Source: Symmetrospora coprosmae (taxonomy: Eukaryota; Basidiomycota; Cystobasidiomycetes; Symmetrosporaceae). From it: DNA of 64,000 nucleotides. Below, piece by piece: positions 1 to 9,437 of this stretch. Under the pieces are notes generated by a model that was not told the origin of the DNA, did no database searches, and saw only the letters and a list, made by a program, of their open reading frames with translations. Location of the stretch: the NCBI GenBank assembly GCA_008802785.1, contig VUYT01000003.1, positions 744,001-808,000 of the forward strand, in the 5' to 3' direction. Within the stretch, counting starts at the first letter, position 1. Every line of letters begins with the position of its first letter. The translations under genes and the position numbers were made by a program.

Positions 1-148
1 CGGCGCCTGCAGCCAGCATCATGACGTTGATGCGAAGGCGCCGTCGAGCAGTGGCGGCAGAAGAGGAGGGAGAATGGGAGACCTCCTCCTTCTTCTCAGA
101 GTAACCTCGTCCATCATCTTCATCGTGCAGTGCAATGGGTCCCTTCAT
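1..148 (-). CDS. partial hypothetical protein at window edge
   Basis: An open minus-strand frame runs from an ATG at 148 off the left end (49 residues visible: start MKGPIALHDEDDG, then an acidic and Ser-rich stretch, then RRRLRINVMMLAAGA). No domain can be named. It would be divergent from the SET-domain gene starting at 287, leaving about 140 bp of shared promoter. The frame stays open upstream of this ATG, so the real start may be further upstream. It could also be chance; the codon content (acidic linker, basic patch) looks like fungal low-complexity coding sequence. Confidence 0.35.
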   Translation of the reverse strand, partial: MKGPIALHDEDDGRGYSEKKEEVSHSPSSSAATARRRLRINVMMLAAGA

Positions 149-286
149 CGCTTTGTCGGCCGGGATGATGATCTGCAGGAGAAGGTGCTGTAGGGAGCAA
201 GGCGCAGTCGCCGTTCACGTGCCTGCCTGCCTGCGACCGACTGACCGGACTGACGCAGTCAAGGCAAGGGAAGACTACGCCCGAAG

Positions 287-2133
287 ATGGACGGCCTCGA
301 CTACGCTGCATCTCCTCTAGGAGCATGGATTCAGTCGCATGGAGGGCGCATTCACCCCAATCTCTGCTGGCGGAAGGGTGCGACTTTCTCCCTGCGAGTG
401 ACCGCGCGCTGACCTTTTCCGCCGAGACGCGCACCTCTGTCCTGAAGCCTCTCCCTCACTCCCCTCACCTTCCACGCTGTTACGAACACAGAATCCACCG
501 GACACCGTCTGGAAGCGACTGCGAATGTGCAGCCAAAGTCCGAGCTCGTCGCCATGCCCTTCGACCTGGCCATCTCGCCGGACTTCATAAGGGCCAACCT
601 CCCTCCAGAAGCCACCTCCGGCCTAAAAGACCATGCCGTGATGTGCCTCTATCTCTCCCTGCTTGACCTGCACCTACTCGGCCTCCTTGGACCAGACGCG
701 CCCGAACCCGCCGCCAGAGCTGCCGTCTCGCGGCATCTCGAGTATGCAAAGACCCTGCCCCGCCCAGATCAGATGGAAACGGCCCTCTGGTTCAACGCAG
801 CGGAAGTCGACCTCTTGCGTGGCTCGAATCTCTACCCTGCTTTAGAGGAGCGCAGAGCCGAGTGGAAGGCAGAGTTCGCCGGAATCCAAGATCACCATTT
901 GGATAGCGTAGGCATTGTGCGAGATCTGTTCACGTGGTGAGGACCGGACGTTGTAGCCTTCCGGCATTGCATGCATCTCGCCTACCTCTTGCTGACTCTG
1001 TCGAGTCGCAGGGAACGCTACCTCTGGGCTGCCTCGCTCCTCTCGACCAGAGCATTCGGCTCTTACCTCCTAGATGGCGACAAGCCGAATGCGACACAGG
1101 TCCTCCTGCCCGGCATCGATGTTTTCAATCATCGTCGAGGTACGGCCGTGACATGGAATACTGATTACGCCGCCAAACAGATCCAGCTCGTTACGGAGGA
1201 AGGCGTGCAAACTGGTGCGGCGAGCCCATTCAGAAGCTAACGCCTGCTACGCGCGAGCTGACAGAGTCTTTGACGTATACAGGCGCCGAGGTCTTCAACA
1301 ACTATGGAGCGAAGCCCAACGACGAGCTCCTGCTAGGCTACGGCTTTGTCCTCGAAGACAACCCTGAAGACTTCGTCTCGCTCAAGATGGGCACAAGTGG
1401 AGAAGATACTCGCCCAGCCGACATTCTGCTCGCAGTAGGGATCCCACTCACCAAACCGCATTACGTCAAGAAGCGTGTTACAGAACTGCCGGCCGTCATC
1501 CAGGCGCAGCTTAGGGTGCTCGTGGCGAACGAGGAGGACCTGGCGGCGCTCGGCGAGCGCACATCGGGTCTGTCAGCGGCTGGGCCGTCGGTAGATCAGA
1601 GCAATCCAGCAGCAGGTCGACCGGCAGACGACCAGTCCGAAAGCCAAGACGCGCCATGGCGCAAGTACCTAAGCTTTGTGAACTGGGAAAATGAGTTCGA
1701 CATGCTCGAAGCGCTGGGCGGGATGCTCGAGGCAAAGACCGAGGGAATGAAGGATGCTTTGCAGAGAGTCGCGGAGGCAGCCAAGGTGGCGGACAGCGAG
1801 CGGCCCGGCAAGCGCGTCCGAAAGGATGGACAACATACGACTACGACTGTCCGGCCTCATATACGCAAGATGATCGAGATCTATCTGAAGGGTGAGTCGG
1901 GCGCTTGTCGCGAGTCGGTATCCTCGGTTTTGCTGCACCTACCCAAGGTGCTGATCAGCTTGCGCGTACTCCGCGTTACGCCAGGCCAAGTCGGCATCTT
2001 CGAGAACATCCTTGACTTGCTAGAGAGTCGGCTCGAAAGCGCCACGGCCCAAGCTCGCGACGAAGGATACGAGCTTCGGGAGGAGGAGGAGGATGAAGAC
2101 GATGATGACCAAGAGAAGGAAGAGGATGAGTGA
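287..2133 (+). CDS. SET-domain protein lysine methyltransferase (Rubisco-LSMT-like)
   Basis: Predicted to transfer methyl groups from S-adenosylmethionine to lysines of a non-histone protein. Four exons: 287-397, 533-936, 1012-1214, 1283-2133, giving 522 residues. The N-terminus (GAWIQSHGGRIHPNL) matches the usual opening of this family. The split SET core shows RERYLWAASLLSTRAF, then LLPGIDVFNHR, then the AdoMet and lysine-binding NNYGAKPNDELLLGYGF, which is created exactly by splicing intron 3 (GVQTG joined to AEVF). The C-terminal half is helical, as in the substrate-binding domain, and ends in a strongly acidic tail (Glu/Asp run from about 2077). Intron 1 is the least certain; a GTGAGT at 1892 inside the last exon might be an unused donor because splicing there breaks the frame. 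Convergent with ASK1, 168 bp apart. Confidence 0.85.
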
Positions 2134-2301
2134 GATATACCGCACTTTATACGCGGCGCCCGAAGCAGTGACGCCGGGAGGATCAAGAGAAGCAAGTGAA
2201 TGACCGCGACATGCGAGACCCGCTCGAAGGCTCGGTGACAAGGTGTGGATCTGGGGCGCCGGCTCCCGCCGCCCTTCCGGTTGTATCACATCGGCCCTAC
2301 A

Positions 2302-5000
2302 CTACAGACCATACCTTGCATCACGTCCAGCAAGGGGAGAAGCATCGAACGGCTGACTCTCCAGGAGCACACCCCCATGCAGCGTGACCATGTCGTCTAG
2401 CCCTCTCAGCTGAAAGCCGCGCTGCCCTTCCTCTCCCTCCAGCACTCCCTCCTGGTCTCCCGCACCATACGCTGCATAGCCGGGACCAGGCTGCGACAAG
2501 CGTGCCGCGGCTGCTTTCGCCCCAAACACAGTCTCTTCCTCCCCTTCTCCGAACGACCGCGACCCTTCGTCAGAGTTGAACGACGTCTCGCCCCCTTCGC
2601 CGCGGATTGGCACTTCGGTCTCCTCGTATGCGATTCCCGCCGCCCGTGCCGCCTGCTCATCGTCGAAAGAGTCGCCCTCGCCACCCCGCCCGCTGTCCTC
2701 GAACGAGTCCTCCCACTCGTTATCGCCCGCGACGAGGCCTGGGCGCTCTTGATCTGCGAAAGGCGGTGGAGCTCCCTGCGAGGAGCCGAGCTCGTCCCCT
2801 TCGTCTGCGAGGTGGCCGAAGTTTGGCTGTCTTGGCGGGAGCGCTTCGAACTCGGCCTCGAAGCTCTCCTCGCCTTCTTCAGCCTCGGCGAGCAGAGCTC
2901 CTTGACCATGTCCAGCCGCTGGGCCAGCGAACAGCAGATCGTCCGCCGCGGCCTCTGCTCTGCCTGCTGGGCTGTACCCGGGATCTGGACTTCCAGCTGC
3001 CGCTGCTCCGTACCCTCTCGTTGCCCAGTTCTTGACCACGCTCGGCGGCTCCAGCGCGGGACTGTCTACTCCGACAGCGTCCATATCTTCATTGTTGCGC
3101 AGAGCGGCCCGCTGCAGGACATCGCGCGTGATGAGGCGCGCGGCTTCCTTTGCGGGCGTCTTGGTGAGACGGGATCGCGATACGCTGAATGCAGGCGGGT
3201 GGAATCGCCCGACTCCGCTCAAGTCGGCGAAGCTGTCGTTTCGGGGCTTCCCGGAGCGTTCAAGTCCGGGCGTACCATGCTGATTTGGCTCTGTAGCGTG
3301 TGCACGAGCTGTCCGCCGTGGGGTACGGCCCCCGCTCGCAAGCAGTGCAATCGGCCTGCCATAATCGTCCAGCGAGGCCTGCTCTCCAGGAGCAGAGGTC
3401 TGCGGCGATTCCGAGGTCGGGCCTCTCGCTTTCCGAGCACTCCCGCTGCTTCTCCGATCCCACTCAAACTCGTTCATGTCCATCTCGAACTTGGATATAG
3501 TCGACCTCTGCGGGCTGTCAAAGGACGACAGCGGCGTCCGCGAGAGGTCTGCAATGCCGTTCCACCCTGCATGCACCCCCTGCGGGTAGAACTGCTCTCC
3601 TGCAGCTTGCGCATCCCGGACAATCCCCTTGACGCCCTTACGAGCGGGCGTGGAAGCGTTCGGACGGCCGTCTTTGCCGACCATGCTCTTCCTGAGGACC
3701 TTGGCGAGCAGCTGATTGGCGCCCTTGCCAGAAGATTGGCGTCGAGCCATGCTCGGGCGCGCCTGCTGTTCCTGGTGGCCAGCGCGAGACGGTGGCGAGG
3801 ACGATGAGCTCGAAGCTGGGGAAGGGAAGTCCAGGGTTGACGCAGGCGAGGCGGCGTACGCCGAAGAAGAGGAGAATGTAGACTGCTCGCTGTAGGAAGT
3901 CCCGCCGTTATCGTTGCTCCGTTCCTTGCCTTTGCTGCGGGGCTCGTTCGCGGCCAGATAGAGGGAGGCTCGCGGGCGTGGAAATGACATTGTCTCAAGA
4001 GCCGGCCTGGCGAAGTCTGGCGAGTCCATCGATAGGTCCCGGAGACGCGTCTGTGCTTGCTGCCTCTCGCTGCGGTGCCCTCCTGCGTCCTTTGACGGGC
4101 CTGCTGAACGGAACCCCTCGCTCTTCAGCGCTGGAGGCGCGTAACGGTCCAGCATTGCACTCGACGCTGACGACGCGTCATGCGTCAGACCGGATGAGGA
4201 CGCAGCCCCGTCACTAGACACCTTGACCTTCTCGATATCCTGCCGGAGCTGCTCGAACGGAGACGCATGGTCGTCTGCCCAGGACGGCTCGACCGTCGGC
4301 GAGGTTGTACCGGTTGGCGGGCGGGCCTCTGCCGATGCCGTCGCACTCTTCTTAGTGCGTCCCGGCTTGCCCTGTGGTGCGGCTGCCTCTTCAGGTGTTC
4401 CGCTGCTCTGCCTGATTGTGGTGTTGGGCGTCGACGTGCTCTGCGACGAGCCGGACGAGGAGTCAGACGCACTGCGTGGGCGTGTGTCCAGACGTGCCGT
4501 CACATCGCCCTCTTGATCCTCCTCGCTCTGCGTCTCGCGTCGCAGCGGCTGCACGGCCTCGCTATCTTCCTCATTCTCCAGCTCTCCGTCGTCGGAGCCG
4601 GGGTCCTGGATGCCACCCAGACGCAAGCCCGCTGCTGCTTCGAAAAACGTCTTCCAGATCTGCAGGGCACAATGACCACGCTGGACGATGATCAGCTTCT
4701 CGCATGCACCACCATAGGCCACGGTGTCCTACCCCGCACCTTCACGCTGTCCCAGATCTCCTTGCTGTCTCTGCCGTACGCCTCGACTGACGGCAGGAGG
4801 ACGTCCGTGATTGTCCGCGTCGACGCGACAAAGCTCTCGTCTATCTTCTGCAAGACAGAGACAATGTTCTGGTCGACCTGCTCGCACAGCGCCGCGCACT
4901 CGGTTGGTCCCAGGCGCGACAGCTCGGCGTCGCTGAGCATGCGCGGGCTATGCAGGCTGCTAGTGCCGCTACCACTAGCAGCAGCAGTAGGGCGCGCCAT
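2302..5000 (-). CDS. ASK1: DASH/Dam1 complex subunit ASK1
   Basis: Part of the ten-subunit DASH ring that couples kinetochores to spindle microtubules. Two exons: 4740-5000 and 2302-4659 (intron 4660-4739, GTGCGG to TGCAG, phase 0), 872 residues. The conserved ASK1 signature lies at residues 25-105: VDQNIVSVLQKIDESF, then LLPSVEAYGRDSKEIWDSVK, joined by the splice to IWKTFFEAAAG. The other 750 residues are low complexity, rich in Ser, Pro, Glu and Asp, as expected for the regulated tail of ASK1 but longer than in budding yeast. Divergent from the first GST gene with about 400 bp between starts. A short minus-strand ORF at 5027-5278 lies just upstream; I see no family in it and treat it as leader. 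Confidence 0.85.
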
Positions 5001-5404
5001 GGTCGTTGCTGTCAGAGGGTTGCTGCCTACTGCAGACCTGCACTATCACGCCTCAGCCTGTCTCTGCCCGTATCGGTGCGAGTAGGCATCCCGCGAAGCC
5101 TGGACGCGTCCGAAGGCTGAGTGGCAGTCCGACCCAGGTCGCCCTCGAGCACGGCCTCGAGTAAGGCGCTCACTGTGCTGAGCGCAGTGTCGAGCTGCAT
5201 CACGCTTGCCTCTGCCGGCATGCACGCTCTCATGTGGACTACGCGGAAAGATCCGCGAGCTGCACGTGCCCACCCCACCGCTACGTCAGCTCGAGGGGAC
5301 TTCTAGGAAGCTCCGTCGCTTCCTCCTGCCTCTTGCCTCGCCTCTGGTGATTCTGTGACTCTCCTGACCACACTCTCACCTACTCGACTACTCAGACTCT
5401 AAGC
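5001..5404. promoter_or_regulatory. divergent intergenic region ASK1 / GST1
   Basis: About 400 bp between the ASK1 start (leftward) and the first GST start (rightward). It must hold both promoters. The strip just before the GST start is pyrimidine-rich (CTCTCCTGACCACACTCTC type). No clear TATA box is seen. Confidence 0.5.
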
Positions 5405-6587
5405 ATGTCGCAGACGAAGCCAATCGTCTATACGTCCTCGGCGTGAGTTACTCCCGCATTAAGTGGGCGTCTGGATCCGCCAAGGAGTCCCCGTGCTCAT
5501 TACCAATCGCCTCTTCTGCATGCGCTCTCGCGCTCTCGTCCTTTCCCCTCCCTGCCTGTCTCGCGCCCGCTTTACCCGCGTCCTCTTCCTCTATGCCCTC
5601 CCCACCCCTGTCATACAGGTCGTTCGCAAACCCGCAACGAGTGCGACTCTTTTCGTACGAAAAGGGATGCGAGAACGAATACGAGGAAGAGATTCTCGAG
5701 ATGACTGGCAAGGGCGACCACAAGAGCTGGAGTGAGCCGTGAAAGCCGGCAGACAGCCTTTTGAAAGGAGGACTACGTATACGGGACTGAAGGACTGCCT
5801 TCTCGCTTCTTGCAGAGTATACAAAGCTCAATCCTTTGGGTAAGCCAGCTACTGCTCCTACATAGCATACGTTTTTATAGTACTGACACTCGGCGTGCTC
5901 ATGTAGGCCTAACACCGACACTCAAGCTAGAAGACGGCACTTGTATCACCGAAGCAGCGGCCATCCAACGATACATGGATGGAAAGCATCCCGGTCGCAA
6001 GATACTCGGGGAGACGGTGCTCGAGCAAGCCCTCGACGCAATGTGGGACCAGCGGATCCAGATTGTGAGCATGTCTTCGGTACGCCAACTGTCCGCAATG
6101 TAGCTGAGCATGCCGTCTCTCTGCTCGAGAGTAGCACCTGCTCCTGAATATGACGACCGCATTTCATGTCAGCCAGGGGGGTCTCGGGCCGGCAGTCGAC
6201 CTAACAGTCAACGATGCTTGGGGAGAGCACTCTAGGAAACAGACTCTCGTGACGGCCGGCATCATCGACAAGCACCTCTCGGACGGGCGCGAATGGATCG
6301 TCGGAGGGAAAGAGCCTACAGCCGCCGACATCACGCTCTGCACGGCCATGGCCAGCGGCAAGTCGGACGACTTCAAATTAGTGAGGAGCAGAATACGGTT
6401 GTAGAGAGCAAGCACGGCCACGTCGGAAGGCTCACCCTCCGCGTCTGCATCTCATGCTCTGCAGGACCTCACGCACCGCTTCGAGTTCCTCGACGCCCAC
6501 TGGCAGAGATGGACCAAGCGCGAGTCGTTCAAAAAAGCTTTTGCGGACGGAGCGGGCCTGCCCGAGCTGGAGTATCTTAAGCAGTAG
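5405..6587 (+). CDS. glutathione S-transferase, first tandem copy
   Basis: Predicted cytosolic glutathione S-transferase that conjugates glutathione to electrophiles. Six exons: 5405-5442, 5619-5731, 5816-5839, 5907-6064, 6135-6380, 6465-6587; 233 residues. The N-terminal thioredoxin fold shows MSQTKPIVYTSSA, NPQRVRLFSYEKG and the glutathione-binding DGTCITEAAAIQRYM; the C-terminal helical domain follows with HPGRKILGETVLEQ and EWIVGGKEPTAADITL. The 24-nt third exon encodes only KYTKLNPLG and is kept in the sister gene. The next gene is its paralogue with identical length (233 residues). Compared with that copy it lacks the intron before WGEH and has an extra intron before DLTHRFE. Confidence 0.87.
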
Positions 6588-7096
6588 ATCCGGTCACAGT
6601 CACAGGCACAGGCGTGCCGTTTCCATTCGCGACCTCAGACTGTCGACGAAAAAAACCAGTCTGCAAACCAGAAGCTTGAATGCGTCTCTGCTTCCTTCCA
6701 GACAGGCCACCAGTTCTGCATATGTGTACCGTATCTGTGTAGGCGCAAACCTTTGCTGGCCCTTTGGGCTGTCGGAGAAGAAGTCTCCGCCACTTCGACC
6801 GCATCTGACCTTCAGCCCGGAGGATTGCTACGGATGCCCCCGGCCCGCACACCTCTCACTTGCTATGAGATACAAGTAGCACAGGTCACTACGGCAGTGC
6901 CCATCAAGGGGAGCAGGCTGACTTGCACCTGCAGTGCTGCCGCAGCAAGGATGTCATCGGTGCTCCGCACGTGCCGCGGTGGCGAGCCGCGCGCGGCCTC
7001 CCGAGGGAGTCTCCACTCGCTTCTTCGACGTCTCTTCAAGAAGGCTAGCGCTCTCGCATCTCTCCTCCGCTTCATCACCATCTACATCTCGCAACC
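6588..7096. other. intergenic, between GST copies
   Basis: About 510 bp holding the 3' end of the first GST and the promoter of the second. No ORF with coding character, repeat or RNA gene was seen. Confidence 0.5.
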
Positions 7097-8231
7097 ATGT
7101 CGCAGAACAAGCCCGTCATCTACACGTCGCCATCGTGAGAAGGCTTCCTCAGCCCGACCGGCACCGGCAATCATGTAGCTGTCACGTCGACTACGACGTA
7201 GCTGACGACGTGCTTCTGAACATGATACACGGTCGTGCAGGGCGTTCCCAAATCCACAGCGGCTGCGGCTCTACATGGCTGAGAAAGGCATTGATGGCGA
7301 ATACACGGAGGAAGTCATCAATATGCTGGGCAAGGGCGACCAAAAGAGCTGGAGTGAGTACACTCTCTGCTGTGCTCGGCGTCTGCGTGTAAGCGGGAGC
7401 CGTACTATTTGCTTAAGTGTATTCCTCTACTTCTTTCCACAGAGCACCAGAAGCTAAATCCGCTTGGTGTGTCCGTCCCCCCTCCGTAGCTTTCCTCGAC
7501 CCCGCATCTCGCTGACGCCGTGCATGGGCCCGACCATATCCCCACAGGCGAGACGCCCGCGCTCAGGCTGGGCGACGGCACGCTCATGACGGAGGCTGGC
7601 GCCATCCAGCGCTACATGGAAGCTGCTCACCCGGGCCGCAAGATCCTCGGCGAGACTGCGCTTGAGCAGGGTCTGGACCAGATGTGGGACCAGCGGATCT
7701 GGACTGTGAGTGACTGCGGGCGCCTGCCCGGCCTTCGAAGGATTTCGTGGCTGAGATGTATCACTCTCTTTCTCTCTCGCCCCGCGCCCCGACAGCACCT
7801 GCTCTACCGCCTGACGGTTGCCTTCCACGTACTTCACAATGGCCTTGGCCCCGCGCTCGAGCTCACCTCGAACCCAGCCTGTGAGCGATCTTGCATGTCG
7901 AGCTGCTTGGGCGAGCGTAGCTGACATCTTGCCCTCTTGCCTCTCAGGGGGCGAGCACTGCCGGAAGGAGGCACTCGCGACGGCTGCCATGGTCGACAAG
8001 CATCTCTCGGAGGGGCGCGAGTGGCTCATCGGCGGCAAGGAGCCCACCGCCTCGGACATAACTCTCTGCACGGCCATTGCGTTTGGCAAGTTCGGCCCGA
8101 TGAACATGGATCTTACGCATCGCTTCGAGCACCTAGACGCGTTCTGGCAGAGGTGGCAGAAGCGGGACTCGTTCAAGAAGGCGTATGCTGATGGCGGCGG
8201 CATTGACGAGCTGGAGCATCTGAAGAAGTAG
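7097..8231 (+). CDS. glutathione S-transferase, second tandem copy
   Basis: Paralogue of the preceding GST. Six exons: 7097-7134, 7241-7353, 7443-7466, 7548-7705, 7796-7880, 7948-8231; 233 residues. The first four exons have exactly the same lengths as in the first copy (38, 113, 24 and 158 nt), which is strong support for both models. Motifs: MSQNKPVIYTSPS, FPNPQRLRLYMAEKG, DGTLMTEAGAIQRYM, REWLIGGKEPTASDITL, DLTHRFEHLDAFWQRW. The fifth intron (7881-7947) splits the Trp codon of WGEH and is absent from copy 1; the DLTHRFE intron of copy 1 is absent here. A long antisense ORF (7454-8386) is a shadow. Confidence 0.88.
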
Positions 8232-8583
8232 GCGACTGAATAGGAGCAGAGCAGCGAGGGTGAAATGTTCTGCATTCTGGAAACTTTACGCGCCATGCAG
8301 CATGGGTGCTCTCCGTTGAGGCATGGCCTGTCTTGACACGATTGTGCATCCTTGGGCATCCTCGGGTGGTCGCAGAGCAGTGCCATCTATCAGACGTCTC
8401 TCCGATATCTCTCTCTTTGCTCTGCGGTGGTCGAGCGAGGCGTTACGGTGGTAGATGGCAGGGCCGCCTCCGCTCGCATGGCCTCAGGCACGGAGGCCCC
8501 TCGCCGCGCCCCTTACCGACAGCCCGACACGTGTCGTGGACATCGTATCCGCAGTACCCTGCTCGCCCACCCGCCAGCGCAAC
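8232..8583. other. intergenic, GST2 to RAMP4-like gene
   Basis: About 350 bp with the GST2 3' end and the promoter and leader of the small ER protein gene. Nothing else seen. Confidence 0.45.
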
Positions 8584-9074
8584 ATGGTGAGCTCCACGAC
8601 CGCATCGCGGGGCAGCGCACAGTCGCTCTATTGCTCGCGCTGATGCTGCCATCTGGTCCACGCGCTCCACTGCAGTCCACGGTCGACCTCCGCCGGCGGC
8701 AGCAGCAGTTCCAGGCGCGTGCCATGTCTGGCAACGCGCCAAAGGCCAAGGTGAAGCAGGTCGCACAGCAGAACCCAGCAGTTTCGCGCGTTATTGTCGG
8801 AGTGCTGTGCTTTGTGCTGCTTGGTGGTGGTGAGTGGAAAGGGCGAGCTTGTGCCTGAGGCGGGCGGCCTGCCAGCGCGGAAGGAGGCTGGACTAGCAAT
8901 ACCGGGCAGGCCGAATCCTGAGCAGCGGGACATGGATGCGCATGCTGACGTGAGGGCGATGCCTGTGCTCCTCCTGCTCTTCTTCCATCGCCCTTCCCTT
9001 TCCTTCCCTTCCCTTCCCTTCCCTTGACACTTCCGACAGTCTTCTTCGAACTGGCCCGCGCTATCTTCCTGTGA
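8584..9074 (+). CDS. YSY6: RAMP4/SERP1/YSY6-type stress-associated ER membrane protein
   Basis: Small tail-anchored protein that associates with the Sec61 translocon and helps stabilise membrane proteins under ER stress. Three exons: 8584-8586 (ATG only), 8676-8829, 9040-9074; 63 residues. The mature order fits the family: a basic N-terminus (STVDLRRRQQQFQARAM), a Lys-containing linker, then NPAVSRVIVGVLCFVLLGG and VFFELARAIFL as the single C-terminal membrane segment. The start is inferred: ATG followed immediately by GTGAGC, with the next exon opening in frame after TGCAG. A downstream Met (MSGNAPK) is possible but would drop the conserved basic head. Too short to stand out as an ORF. The second intron carries a CTTCC-rich pyrimidine tract near 8990-9025. 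Confidence 0.78.
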
Positions 9075-9437
9075 ACCCTTAGGACGCTTCGAGCACCTAT
9101 ACACCACGACATTCTCGACAGAGACGCACGCTTTGCGCTACTCTTCCTTGCTTGAAGGGCACAGTAGCGCTCCGCTCCGGACCTGCTATCCCCGCCACCA
9201 ACCCGCATGCGTGTCAGTGCCATCGTTGTGTACCGTCTATATGCAGAACAAAGCCATCGCATCGCATTCAGCATCCGTATCGCCTCCCGTCTCCTGCAGT
9301 TTGGCAGCCAGTCCGGCAAAAGGGGCGACGCAAAGAGGCATTGGCGTCGCTTGCCTCCTCGATGATATCCAAGCGCGCATGCGCAGCGTACACCATTGCC
9401 GCATTGACTGCCACTAATGCTCTATTGTTTCCCCAGT
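9075..9437. other. convergent intergenic region
   Basis: About 360 bp between the 3' ends of the RAMP4-like gene and HIS7. Nothing recognised. Confidence 0.45.

Noticed and set aside
1892-1958. possible fourth intron in the SET-domain gene (GTGAGT donor)
   Set aside because: Candidate acceptors give lengths that shift the frame and lead to an early stop, while read-through reaches a typical acidic tail.
2749-3807. 352-codon + strand ORF over ASK1
   Set aside because: Antisense shadow in the low-complexity tail of ASK1.
5027-5278. 83-codon minus-strand ORF upstream of ASK1
   Set aside because: No family resemblance and no splice joining it sensibly to ASK1; it lies in the divergent promoter.
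7454-8386. 310-codon minus-strand ORF over the second GST
   Set aside because: Antisense to well-supported GST exons and crosses their introns; shadow of GC-rich coding sequence.
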